Shown here: positions 6,644-15,101 of the stretch, piece by piece
How the letters are laid out: every line of letters starts with the position of its first letter
How positions within the stretch are numbered: the stretch's first letter is position 1
Assembly (NCBI GenBank): GCA_963973915.1
Contig: CAXBBM010000005.1
Location: 1 to 64,000 of the forward strand
DNA: 64,000 nucleotides
Origin: Polycyclovorans sp002706265
GTDB lineage: Bacteria > Pseudomonadota > Gammaproteobacteria > Nevskiales > Nevskiaceae
Reading direction: 5' to 3'
Notes under the pieces: model-generated
Told to the model about the DNA's origin: nothing
The model's input: only the letters and a program-made list of their open reading frames with translations
The model's database searches: none
Made by a program: the position numbers and the translations under genes

Positions 6644-9286
6644 CTAAGCTGCTTCCACCGGTTGCAGGTCGGCGATGAGGGTGCGGATTTCGGGGAGGCA
6701 CGATCCGCAGTTGCCGCCGGCGCGGAGTTTGGCGGTGACCGCTTGCGGGGTGAGGCACCCTCCGCGGATGGCCTTGAGGAGGGTGTTGCGGCCCACGCTG
6801 AAGCAGGCGCACACGGTGGGGCCGGCGTCGCCGCCCTTCAGCGGTGCGCCGGCCAGCAGGGCGGCGCGCTCGGGCACCGACAGCGCTCGTTCGCCGAAGC
6901 GGCCTGACAGCCATTCGCGGTGCGGCAGGTCGGCCCGCGGCGAGATGAACACGCAGGCCTGCAGGCGGTCGTTGACCAGCCACGCGGCGCGGTGAATGCC
7001 GGCCTCGGGGTCGGCGGCCTCGATCCAGTCGGCGTCGTCGGGCACGCCCAGCCAGCGGCGCAGGGCGGCGCTCCAGTCGTCGGGAATCTGGCGGCCGGCC
7101 ATTTCGAAACGGACGTGGCCGGCGCCCTGCACCCGTACCCACCAGTCGGTGTGGGCCAGATCAACCGGCAATCGGCTCATCACGAAGCCCTGCCAGTTGA
7201 CCGGGAACGGCACGACCCGCGCCGGGGTGTGCTTGAACGCAGGTTCGCCCGAGACCGGATCGACCACCGGGGCGACCAGGGCGCCCACACGGGCATCGGA
7301 GGCGGTGCGGTCGTTCCAGTGGATGGGCACGAAGGCTTCGCCGCGGCGCATGTCGCCGCTGCTGGTGGTCCGCGCCACCAGTGCGCCCCAGCGGGTTTGG
7401 ACGCGGGCCAGCTCGCCGATGCGCACGCCCGACAGCAGGGCGTCTTCGGGGTGCAGGTCCACCACCGGCTCGGCGCGGTGGCCGGCAAGCGTGGGGGCCA
7501 TTCCGGTGCGGCTCATGGTGTGCCACTGGTCGCGTACCCGGCCGGTGTTGAGCACCAGCGGCCAGTCGGCGTCGACCGCGTGGGGATAGCTGCGCGACGG
7601 GGTGGCGATCAGCCGGTAATGCGCCGGGGCGGTGGCGGCCGGCGTGTCGGCTGCGGGCACTGGCCAGCGCACCGGCTGCAGCGCGTCGTACTGCGCGGCG
7701 GTCATTCCGGAGAGGCCCCCCAGGTGCAGCAGTCGCGGGCTGTCGTCGGGCTGGTTGCCGGCGGCGGTGAGCCGGGTGTATTCGTCAAAGATCCCGGCCG
7801 CATGGGTGTAGTCAAAGTGCGCGCCCCAGCCCATCTTTGCGGCGAAGCGACTCAGGATCCACCAGTCGGGCCGGGCCTCACCGGGCGCGGTGCGGAACGG
7901 CCGCTGCCGCGAGATGCAGCGCTCGGAGTTGGTGACGGTGCCGTCGCGTTCGCCCCAGGTGGTGGCCGGCAGCAGCACGTCGGCCAGTGCGGTGGTGTCG
8001 GTGTGGGCCATGGCATCAGACACCACCACCAGCTCGGCGCGCGCCAGGGCAGCACGCACGCGGTCGGCGTCGGGCAGGCTCACGACCGGGTTGGTGGCCA
8101 TGATCCACACGGCCTTCACGCGCCCTTCGTGCAGTGCCTCGAACAGGTCCACGGCCTTCAGGCCCGGCGTGTCGGCGATGCGCGGTGCCTGCCAGTGCTG
8201 CTGCACCAGCGCGCGGTGTCGGGGCGATTCCAGTTTGAGGTGCGCGGCAAGCTGGTTGGCCAGCCCGCCCACTTCGCGCCCGCCCATGGCGTTGGGCTGG
8301 CCGGTGATGGACAACGGCCCCATGCCGGGGCGGCCGATGCGTCCGGTGTACAGGTGGGCGTTGATGATGGCGTTGACCTTGTCGCTGCCGCTGGCCGACT
8401 GGTTGACGCCCTGCGAGAACAGCGTGACCACCTTTTCGGTGGTGGCAAACCAGTCTTCGAAGCGGGCCAGCGCCTCGGCCTGCACGCCACAGTCGGCGGC
8501 CACCTGCGCCGGGTCGTCGGCTTCGGCCCTGGCCGCCTGCACTGCGGCATCGGCGCCCGAAGTGCCGGCCAGAAAATCACCGCTGCCGGCGCCGACCTTG
8601 GCCAGGTGCACCAGCAGGCGGTTCCACAAGCGCACGTCGCTGTCGGGCCGAATGGGCAGGTGCAGGTCGGCGAGGTCACAGGTGGCGGTGCGCCGTGGGT
8701 CGATGACCACCACCCGCATCTGCGGCCGGGCGGCCTTGGCCGCCGCCAGACGCTGGTAGAGCACCGGATGGCACCACGCCAGGTTGCTGCCGCTGAGAAT
8801 CACCAGATCGGCCTGCTCCACGTCGGTGTAGGACACCGGCACCCAGTCCTCGCCGAAGGCGCGGGTGTGGCCGGCCACTGCCGACGACATGCACAGCCGC
8901 GAGTTGGTGTCGATGTTGGCGCTGCCGATGAAGCCCTTCATCAGCTTGTTGGCCACGTAATAGTCCTCGGTCAGCAGTTGGCCGGACACGTAGAAGGCCA
9001 CGGCCTCGGGCCCGTGGGTGTCGATGATGCGGGCGAAACCGGCGGCCACCTCGTCCAGCGCCGCATCCCAGCTCACGGCCTGCGGCGCCGCGCCGCGGGC
9101 ACGCCGCATGGGCTGCGTGAGCCGGCCGTGATCGCTCAGGGTTTCCCCCAGCGCCGCGCCCTTGACGCACAACCGACCCAGATTGGCCGGGTGCGCGGCG
9201 TCGCCCTGCACCGCCCAGCCATCGGTCTGCGCCTGAACCTGCACGCCGCAGCCCACGCCACAGTAGGGACAGGTGGTGCGGATCAC
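6644..9286 (-). CDS. nasA: Assimilatory nitrate reductase catalytic subunit
   Basis: An 880-residue cytoplasmic molybdoprotein that reduces nitrate to nitrite. The N-terminal [4Fe-4S] motif is C-P-Y-C-x3-C with the fourth Cys in GRLCVKG. The bis-MGD body follows (ANIDTNSRLCMSSAVAG; GQPNAMGGREVGGLANQLAA). The C-terminal 50 residues form a BFD-like [2Fe-2S] domain (C-A-C, then CGSC) as in Klebsiella-type NasA, which accepts electrons from an NADH diaphorase. GTG 9286 places CPYC at residues 6-9 as in the family; an in-frame start at 9385 would overlap the upstream gene. It is the last gene of the narK operon and follows the NirD/FAD fusion, its probable electron donor. Confidence 0.93.
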   Translation of the reverse strand: MIRTTCPYCGVGCGVQVQAQTDGWAVQGDAAHPANLGRLCVKGAALGETLSDHGRLTQPMRRARGAAPQAVSWDAALDEVAAGFARIIDTHGPEAVAFYVSGQLLTEDYYVANKLMKGFIGSANIDTNSRLCMSSAVAGHTRAFGEDWVPVSYTDVEQADLVILSGSNLAWCHPVLYQRLAAAKAARPQMRVVVIDPRRTATCDLADLHLPIRPDSDVRLWNRLLVHLAKVGAGSGDFLAGTSGADAAVQAARAEADDPAQVAADCGVQAEALARFEDWFATTEKVVTLFSQGVNQSASGSDKVNAIINAHLYTGRIGRPGMGPLSITGQPNAMGGREVGGLANQLAAHLKLESPRHRALVQQHWQAPRIADTPGLKAVDLFEALHEGRVKAVWIMATNPVVSLPDADRVRAALARAELVVVSDAMAHTDTTALADVLLPATTWGERDGTVTNSERCISRQRPFRTAPGEARPDWWILSRFAAKMGWGAHFDYTHAAGIFDEYTRLTAAGNQPDDSPRLLHLGGLSGMTAAQYDALQPVRWPVPAADTPAATAPAHYRLIATPSRSYPHAVDADWPLVLNTGRVRDQWHTMSRTGMAPTLAGHRAEPVVDLHPEDALLSGVRIGELARVQTRWGALVARTTSSGDMRRGEAFVPIHWNDRTASDARVGALVAPVVDPVSGEPAFKHTPARVVPFPVNWQGFVMSRLPVDLAHTDWWVRVQGAGHVRFEMAGRQIPDDWSAALRRWLGVPDDADWIEAADPEAGIHRAAWLVNDRLQACVFISPRADLPHREWLSGRFGERALSVPERAALLAGAPLKGGDAGPTVCACFSVGRNTLLKAIRGGCLTPQAVTAKLRAGGNCGSCLPEIRTLIADLQPVEAA

Positions 9287-9350
9287 CGCGCGGCCTCGGT
9301 CGGCGGTCGGCGGGGCCGAGTGCAGGCGCTGGCGCTGGCGGGGCGAGCGC

Positions 9351-10949
9351 TCACGCGGCCTCCGCGTCGCAGTAGGCCGCACCAAACAACAGCCGGCTGC
9401 GCTGTTCGCGGATGTCGACGCCGGCGCGGATCAGGTCGAAATACCAGGGTCCGTCGGCCGTATCGCCGAACAGCACCGCACCGATGATGCGGTCGTTCTT
9501 GAGCACCAGCCGTTTGTAGACGCCCCTGCGCGCGTCGTTGAGCACCAGATCTTCGGTGCCGGGACCGCCGCTGAAGTCGCCCGCCGAGTACACCTGCACG
9601 CCGCTGACCTTGAGCTGGGTGCCGGTGACCGAGCCGCGATAGGCGCCGCGCCCTTCTCCGGCGAGTTGTCCGGCGCAGATGCCGGCCTGCTCGTAGAGCG
9701 GCGCCACCAGCCCGTAGGTCTGGCTGCGGTGCTCGACGCACTCGCCCACGGCGTAGATGCGCGGATCGAAGGTCTGCAGGGTGTCGTTGACCAGCACGCC
9801 CCGGTTGCAGGCCAGGCCCGCGGACCGTGCAAGCCGGGCATCGGGCCGAATGCCGGCGGCAATGACCACCAGATCGGCCGGCAGCCGCTCGCCGCCCTTG
9901 AGCCGCAGGGCCGTCACCCGACCGTCGGCATCCCCTTCCAGCGCTTCGGTTTCGGCGCTAAGCCGCACCTGGACGCCGCGTGCGGCCAGGGTGTCCCGCA
10001 GCAGCGCGGCGGCGCGGGCATCGAGTTGGCGTTCCATCAGCCGGTCCATGAGGTGCACCACGGTCACCGCCATGCCGCGCGCGGCCAATCCGGTGGCGGC
10101 CTCAAGGCCCAGCAGGCCGCCGCCGATCACCACGGCGGGCCGGTGCGGGCCCACGGCGGCCTGCATGCGTTCCACGTCGTCGAGATCGCGGAAGGTCGTC
10201 ACCCCGGCCAGATCGGTACCGGGGACGCGGGGCACGAAGGGCTCGGAGCCGGTGGCCAACAGCAGCCGGTCGTAGGGCACCTTCACCCCTTTGCTCGACG
10301 TGACGGTGCGCCGCCCGCGGTCGATGCTGACCACCGGGTCGCCGACATGCAGCGTGATGCCCTTTTCGGCATACCAGGCCACCGGGTGCAGGGTGATGTC
10401 TTCCACCCGCTTTTCCCCGGCCAGCACCGGCGAGAGCAGGATGCGGTTGTAGTTGCCGCGCGGCTCGGCGCCGAACACGGTGATGTGATACCGGCCGGGC
10501 GCGCGGTCCAGCAGTTCTTCCACGGCGCGCATGGCCGCCATGCCGTTGCCCACCACCACCAGTGACCGGGTCTTGGGCGTTTCGGCCACCGCCGGGGGTC
10601 GATAGACGCGCTTGACCTCGGGCAGCAGCCAGATGGCGCCGGCCTCGACCCTTACGGGAAAGGCGTCACGCGACGCGGCCGGGTCTTCGAGACAGCGCCC
10701 GGTGGCCAGGCTGAAGTGCTGCTTGTAGATCGGGCTGGCGACCACGCGCTCGCCTTCGAGCCCGCCCAGCACGCCCCGCCACAGGACGTTGGCGCCCGAA
10801 AACGGGTCGTGGTTGTCGATGGCAAACACGCGGTCGTCACCGAGGCGGAAGATGGCGATCTGGCGCCCGTCCACCCGCGCGCAGGCGCCGGTCTCGGGCA
10901 GGATGGCGTCAAGCGGGCAGATGCGCTGCCACGACGGCGCGGCGCTCAT
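9351..10949 (-). CDS. nirD: Fusion of nitrite reductase small subunit NirD with a pyridine-nucleotide/FAD oxidoreductase
   Basis: A 532-residue two-domain protein. Residues about 5-112 are a NirD domain (AIDNHDPFSGANVL, then ASPIYKQHFSLATGRCLED); as in other NirD proteins the Rieske Cys/His ligands are absent. Residues about 128-525 are a NADH-dependent FAD oxidoreductase like the N-terminal half of NirB: FAD fold VVVGNGMAAM at 131-140, NAD fold VVIGGGLLGLEAA near 275 and the FAD motif IYAVGECVEH. NirB at 10946 already has its own FAD/NAD module, so the extra one most likely feeds NasA. The fusion would physically link nitrite reductase to the nitrate reductase diaphorase. Its start overlaps the nirB stop (ATGA, 10946-10949). 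The symbol covers the first domain only. Confidence 0.88.
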   Translation of the reverse strand: MSAAPSWQRICPLDAILPETGACARVDGRQIAIFRLGDDRVFAIDNHDPFSGANVLWRGVLGGLEGERVVASPIYKQHFSLATGRCLEDPAASRDAFPVRVEAGAIWLLPEVKRVYRPPAVAETPKTRSLVVVGNGMAAMRAVEELLDRAPGRYHITVFGAEPRGNYNRILLSPVLAGEKRVEDITLHPVAWYAEKGITLHVGDPVVSIDRGRRTVTSSKGVKVPYDRLLLATGSEPFVPRVPGTDLAGVTTFRDLDDVERMQAAVGPHRPAVVIGGGLLGLEAATGLAARGMAVTVVHLMDRLMERQLDARAAALLRDTLAARGVQVRLSAETEALEGDADGRVTALRLKGGERLPADLVVIAAGIRPDARLARSAGLACNRGVLVNDTLQTFDPRIYAVGECVEHRSQTYGLVAPLYEQAGICAGQLAGEGRGAYRGSVTGTQLKVSGVQVYSAGDFSGGPGTEDLVLNDARRGVYKRLVLKNDRIIGAVLFGDTADGPWYFDLIRAGVDIREQRSRLLFGAAYCDAEAA

Positions 10950-13516
10950 GCTTCCACCGCCACGGGAATGCCCTTGAGCGAGGCCCGTTCCTCGGGATAG
11001 GCCGGCCGTTTCTGGCCCCGCTCCTCCACGTACAGCAAGTCGGTGTCACCCCCCTCGCCATTGATGAAGCTCTGGAAGCGGCGGCGTACGGCGGGCGTCT
11101 CGACGGCGGTTTTCCACTCGCATTGATAGGCGTCGATCACTGCGGTCATTTGCGCCTCGAGCTCGGCGGCCAGGCCCAGAGTGTCGTCGAGCACCACGCC
11201 CTTGAGATAGTCCAGCCCGCCTTCCAGGCCCTCGCGCCAGGTGCTGGTGCGCTGCAGCCGGTCGGCGGTGCGCACGTAGAACATCAGGAAGCGGTCGATC
11301 ATGCGGATCAGGGTGGCCTCGTCCAGATCGGACGCCAGCAGTTCGGCGTGGCGCGGCTTCATGCCGCCATTGCCGCAGACGTAGAGGTTCCAGCCGCGTT
11401 CGGTGGCGATCACGCCCACATCCTTGCTCTGTGCCTCGGCGCATTCACGGGTGCAGCCCGACACCGCAAACTTGAGCTTGTGGGGCGAGCGCAGGCCCTT
11501 GTAGCGATGCTCCAGGCGGATGGCCAGACCCACCGAATCATCAACGCCGTAGCGGCACCAGGTGCTGCCGACGCAGCTTTTCACGGTGCGCACCGATTTG
11601 CCGTAGGCGTGTCCGGTCTCGAACCCGGCGGCGATGAGTTCTTCCCAGATCTGCGGCAACTCGTGAACCTGCGCGCCGAACAGGTCCACGCGCTGGCCGC
11701 CGGTGATCTTGGTGTACAGGCCGTACTTCTTGGCCACTGCGCCCAGGGCGATCAGGCCGTCTGGGGTGATCTCGCCGCCGGCGATGCGCGGCACCACCGA
11801 GTAGGTGCCGTCGCGCTGGATGTTGCCCAGGAAGTAATCGTTGGAGTCTTGCAGCGGCGCCAGTTCGGGCTGCAGCACGAAGTCGTTCCAGCAGCTGGCC
11901 AGAATGCTGGCCACCGTGGGCTTGCAGATGTCGCAGCCGGCACCGCGCCCATGGGCCGCGAGGACCGTCTCGAAACTGCGCAGCTGGCCGACCCGCACCT
12001 GATGAAACAGCTCCTGCCGCGACAGCGGAAAGTGCTCGCACAGGTGGTTCTTGACCTCGACGCCGGACTTGGCCAGTTCGGCATTGAGCACCTTGGTCAC
12101 CAGCGGCACGCAGCCGCCGCAGGAGGTGCCCGCCTTGGTGCAGCTCTTGACCTGCGCCAGGGTGACGCTGCCGCCCGCCACCGCGGCGCAGATCGCCCCT
12201 TTGCTGACATCGTTGCAGGAGCAGATCTGCGCACTGTCGGGCAGGGCCGCGGCGCCACTGGCCGCACTGGGCGCGTCGTCATCACCGGCACCCAGCAGCA
12301 GGGTTTCGGGCCGCTCGGGCAACGGCAGATCGTTCTGCATCAACGACAGCCAGTCGCCGTAGTCACGCGCATCGCCCACCAGCACGGCGCCGATCAGGCG
12401 TTTGCCGTCGGCATCCATCACCAGCTTCTTGTAGCTGCCGCTGCGCTCGTCGTGAAACGACAGGGTGCGCGCCCCGGTGGTGGTGGCGTGGGCATCGCCA
12501 ATCGAGGCCACGTCCACGCCCAGCAGCTTGAGCTTGGTGCTCATGTCGGCGCCGGCAAACGTCGCCGGCGGCGCGGCAGTGGCGGCCCCCAGATCGGCCA
12601 GCAGTTGCGCGGCGGCCACCCGGGCCATCTCGTAGCCGGGCGCCACCAGGCCGTAGCACCGGCCGTGGTGGGCGGCGCATTCGCCCACCGCGTACACATG
12701 GGGATCGCTGGTGCGGCACTGGTCATCAATGGTGACGCCACCGCGCTCTGCCACGGTCAGGCCCGCCGTGCGCGCCAGCTCGTCACGCGGGCGAATGCCG
12801 GCCGAGAACACGATCAGATCGGTTTCCAGCGATTCGCCCCCGGCAAAGTGCATGGCGTGGCGCGCGGTCTTGCCGTCGCCAATCGACAGGGTCTGGGTGG
12901 CGGTGTGCACCACCACGCCCAGCGCCTCGATCTTGCGGCGCAGCAGCGCCCCGCCCGCTTCGTCCACCTGCACCGCCATCAGGCGCGGTGCAAATTCGAC
13001 GACGTGGGTTTCAAGGCCCATGTCTTTCAGCGCCTTGGCGGCCTCCAGCCCCAGCAGACCGCCGCCGACCACGGTGCCCACGCGGCCGGTACGGCCCGCG
13101 GCCTGCATGGCTTCAAGGTCTTCGATGGTGCGGTAGACGAAGCAGCCCGAGCGGTCGCGCCCGTCGATGGGCGGCACGAACGGATACGAGCCCGTGGCCA
13201 GCACCAGCCGGTCGTAGGGCAGGATCTCGCCATCGGCCGTGGTGACGGTGCGGGCGGCGGTGTCGATGGCGCTGGCGCGGCAGCTCAGTCGCAGCACCGC
13301 CCCCATGGCCTCGTATTGCCCGGCCTGAACCAGCGACAGGTCGTCGGCCGTCTTGCCGCCAAAAAACGCCGAAAGCTGCACCCGGTCGTAGGCGGGGCGC
13401 GATTCTTCGCCCAGCACGGTGACCTGCACCGTGTCGCCCGCCAGATCGCAGAGCCGCTCGACAAAGCGGTGACCGATCATGCCGTTACCGATCACGACGA
13501 TGTTGTGTTTGTTCAT
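10946..13516 (-). CDS. nirB: NAD(P)H-dependent assimilatory nitrite reductase, large subunit
   Basis: An 856-residue siroheme enzyme that reduces nitrite to ammonium in the cytoplasm. Order of domains: FAD fold (VVIGNGMIGHRFVE), NAD fold (VVGGGLLGLEAAKAL), BFD-like [2Fe-2S] domain (CSC, then CGGC), then the sulfite/nitrite reductase repeats with the siroheme-[4Fe-4S] cysteines in SCVGSTWCRYG and SGCTRECAEA plus the conserved KDVGVIATERGWNLYVCGNG. ATG 13516 has a good Shine-Dalgarno sequence (AAGGAG) and follows the narK stop by 11 bases. A longer open frame to 14134 runs antisense-like through narK and is rejected. It partners the NirD domain encoded next. Confidence 0.96.
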   Translation of the reverse strand: MNKHNIVVIGNGMIGHRFVERLCDLAGDTVQVTVLGEESRPAYDRVQLSAFFGGKTADDLSLVQAGQYEAMGAVLRLSCRASAIDTAARTVTTADGEILPYDRLVLATGSYPFVPPIDGRDRSGCFVYRTIEDLEAMQAAGRTGRVGTVVGGGLLGLEAAKALKDMGLETHVVEFAPRLMAVQVDEAGGALLRRKIEALGVVVHTATQTLSIGDGKTARHAMHFAGGESLETDLIVFSAGIRPRDELARTAGLTVAERGGVTIDDQCRTSDPHVYAVGECAAHHGRCYGLVAPGYEMARVAAAQLLADLGAATAAPPATFAGADMSTKLKLLGVDVASIGDAHATTTGARTLSFHDERSGSYKKLVMDADGKRLIGAVLVGDARDYGDWLSLMQNDLPLPERPETLLLGAGDDDAPSAASGAAALPDSAQICSCNDVSKGAICAAVAGGSVTLAQVKSCTKAGTSCGGCVPLVTKVLNAELAKSGVEVKNHLCEHFPLSRQELFHQVRVGQLRSFETVLAAHGRGAGCDICKPTVASILASCWNDFVLQPELAPLQDSNDYFLGNIQRDGTYSVVPRIAGGEITPDGLIALGAVAKKYGLYTKITGGQRVDLFGAQVHELPQIWEELIAAGFETGHAYGKSVRTVKSCVGSTWCRYGVDDSVGLAIRLEHRYKGLRSPHKLKFAVSGCTRECAEAQSKDVGVIATERGWNLYVCGNGGMKPRHAELLASDLDEATLIRMIDRFLMFYVRTADRLQRTSTWREGLEGGLDYLKGVVLDDTLGLAAELEAQMTAVIDAYQCEWKTAVETPAVRRRFQSFINGEGGDTDLLYVEERGQKRPAYPEERASLKGIPVAVEA

Positions 13517-13527
13517 CAGTTGCTCCT

Positions 13528-14835
13528 TCAAGACGTGGCAGCGCGGCGGGACAGCGCTGCATCGAGCAGTGCCTCTTCGCGGGCGCGGTGTTCGGGGGAA
13601 AAGCGAATCGCCAGGGCGGCCAGCGCCACCACCAGCACGGTCACCCCCAGAATCGGCAGGGTGGCGGCCACGCTGCCGGTGAACTTGAGCAGCAGGCCGG
13701 CGCCCACGGCACCGATGTTGCCGCCGGCCCCGACAATGCCGGCCACCCCGCCCAGCGCCTGCCGGTCGATGAACGGCACCAGCGCATAAGTGGCGCCGCA
13801 GGCCATGTGGGTGAACAGGCCGAAGACCAGCAATGCCACCACCGCCATGCTGACGCCGGGCGAATAGGCGAACCAGAGCAGGCCCACGCCCTCGGCCAGC
13901 AGCAATACGAACAGCACCTGCCCGCGTGCCGACAGCCCTCCACGCCGGGCCCCGCGATCGGAAATCCAGCCGCCCAGCGCGCGGGCAAACAGGGCCAGCC
14001 CGCCAAAGGCGCCCACGGCCAGTCCGGCGCCGGTCATGCCCAGCTCGAAGTGATCGACGAAGTACAGCGCGGCACTGACATGAATAAAGATTTCGATGCC
14101 GAAGCTGGCCCCGTACACCAGGCTGAGCAGCCACGCACGGTAGTTGGCCGCCGCAGCGCGGAAGCTCTTCCAGCCGCCTTTCTTGGCGCCCGCGCTGGTC
14201 CTGATATCACGCCCGGCGGGGCTGTCGTCGGCCCAGCGCCAGTACACCAGAGCCATGACCAACAGCGCGATGCCGGGCACCAGCAAGGCCACCCGCCAAC
14301 CCAGGCCCTGCTCCACGCCCAGCATCATCACGGCGGCCAGCAACAGCGGCATCAGCGCCTGGGCCGCCCCACCGCCGGCATTGCCCCAGCCGGCGGCGGC
14401 GGCGTTGGCGGTGCCCACCACATTGGGCGCAAACATTACCGAGGTGTGCACCTGGGTAATGACAAAACTGGCGCCAATGGCGCCGATCAGCAGCCGGAAG
14501 ACCAGGAAGGCTTCATAGCTCTGCGCGGTGGCCACGCCCAGCACCGGCAACGCGCCCAGCCCCATGAGCACGGCGTAGGTGCGGCGCGGGCCGAAGCGGT
14601 CGCACAGCGGCCCGATGACCAGACGCACCAGAATGGTGACGGCCACGGCGGCAATGTTGAGATTGGCGATCTGGTCCACCGAGAGATCGAACTCGGCGCG
14701 GATCACGGGCATCAGCGGCGCGACGGCGAACCACGCGAAAAAGCAGGTAAAAAACGCCAGCCACGAGAGGTGGAACACGCGGATGGGGGTTTCGCGCAGA
14801 CGGCGAAGATCGAGGTGCGTCGAGGGGTGAGACAT
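13528..14835 (-). CDS. narK: Nitrate/nitrite MFS transporter (NarK family)
   Basis: A 435-residue major-facilitator protein, strongly hydrophobic with roughly 12 membrane segments. It carries the two nitrate signature motifs of NarK/NasA-type carriers: GWGNAGGGAAQALMP near mid-protein and GAGGNIGAVGAGL in the second half. ATG 14835 is preceded by CGGAG at 14840-14844. It is the first gene of the narK-nirB-nirD/FAD-nasA operon and gives a second nitrate/nitrite entry or nitrite exit route beside NrtABD. Transcribed from the sigma-54-like promoter at 14922-14937 through the structured leader at 14836-14911. Confidence 0.93.
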   Translation of the reverse strand: MSHPSTHLDLRRLRETPIRVFHLSWLAFFTCFFAWFAVAPLMPVIRAEFDLSVDQIANLNIAAVAVTILVRLVIGPLCDRFGPRRTYAVLMGLGALPVLGVATAQSYEAFLVFRLLIGAIGASFVITQVHTSVMFAPNVVGTANAAAAGWGNAGGGAAQALMPLLLAAVMMLGVEQGLGWRVALLVPGIALLVMALVYWRWADDSPAGRDIRTSAGAKKGGWKSFRAAAANYRAWLLSLVYGASFGIEIFIHVSAALYFVDHFELGMTGAGLAVGAFGGLALFARALGGWISDRGARRGGLSARGQVLFVLLLAEGVGLLWFAYSPGVSMAVVALLVFGLFTHMACGATYALVPFIDRQALGGVAGIVGAGGNIGAVGAGLLLKFTGSVAATLPILGVTVLVVALAALAIRFSPEHRAREEALLDAALSRRAATS

Positions 14836-14911
14836 AGCGCTCCGAGGCTCACTGAAGAACAAAGTGTCGCGGGCGCCGTTGTCCGCAAGTGGGTGTCTTC
14901 GTTGACCCCCG
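14836..14911 (-). promoter_or_regulatory. ANTAR-type dual hexaloop RNA leader of the narK-nas operon (NasT target)
   Basis: Reading the minus strand, P1 begins at the predicted transcript start: stem 14909-14904 with 14897-14891 (one bulged A), loop AACGAA (14903-14898). P2 pairs 14886-14881 with 14874-14869 (one A-C mismatch), loop AACGGC (14880-14875). Both loops have A1 and G4. No U-run terminator follows. Instead, the 3' part of P2 (14876-14870) can pair with 14844-14837, the Shine-Dalgarno region CGGAG, with a second CACU/AGUG stem inside. Formation of P2 would break that pairing and free the ribosome site. Confidence 0.8.
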
Positions 14912-14921
14912 CCCCTGAGAA

Positions 14922-14937
14922 AGCAAGCGGCGTGCCA
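14922..14937 (-). promoter_or_regulatory. Sigma-54-type (-24/-12) promoter of the narK-nas operon
   Basis: On the minus strand TGGCACG-CCGC-TTGCT is a perfect match to TGGCACG-N4-TTGCW. The -12 GC at 14924-14923 predicts a start close to 14911, at the base of leader hairpin P1. The architecture (promoter, then P1 within a base or two of the start) is the same as at nrtA. Confidence 0.85.
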
Positions 14938-15027
14938 GTCCCGCGTGCGCCAAAAACAGGCAGCATTCAGCTGCAACGGGCCGCAACGGGTCATGCACGC
15001 ACCAGTTCCGCGCATGGCATCGCGAAA

Positions 15028-15044
15028 CGCACCGTAACCATGCA
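15028..15044. promoter_or_regulatory. Possible NtrC-type activator site
   Basis: CGCACC-N5-CATGCA resembles the NtrC consensus TGCACC-N5-GGTGCA (five of six and four of six bases). It lies about 90-105 bp upstream of the narK sigma-54 element, a typical enhancer distance, and also just upstream of nasT. A half-site-like TGCACG is nearby at about 14994. Weak evidence; no experimentally defined site is implied. Confidence 0.3.
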
Positions 15045-15101
15045 GAGCAGGCCTCCAAATCGTGCATCTGGCCTCGGCACGTTCTTTGCACCGGCCCCCG
15101 C

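Noticed and set aside
6920..9487. 855-codon plus-strand frame opposite nasA
   Set aside because: Rich in His/Gly/Arg with no fold signature; it is the GC-driven shadow of nasA codons. The same holds for long frames opposite nirB, rne, msbA and lpoA.
10946..14134. Very long open frame covering nirB plus a region antisense to narK
   Set aside because: The first 206 codons lie over the narK gene in another frame and have Arg/Gly-rich shadow composition; NirB starts at 13516 with a strong Shine-Dalgarno sequence.
15075..15090. Sigma-54-like element CGGCACG-N4-TTGCA in front of nasT
   Set aside because: It would place the transcript start at or next to the nasT ATG and leaves no ribosome site; not annotated as a promoter.
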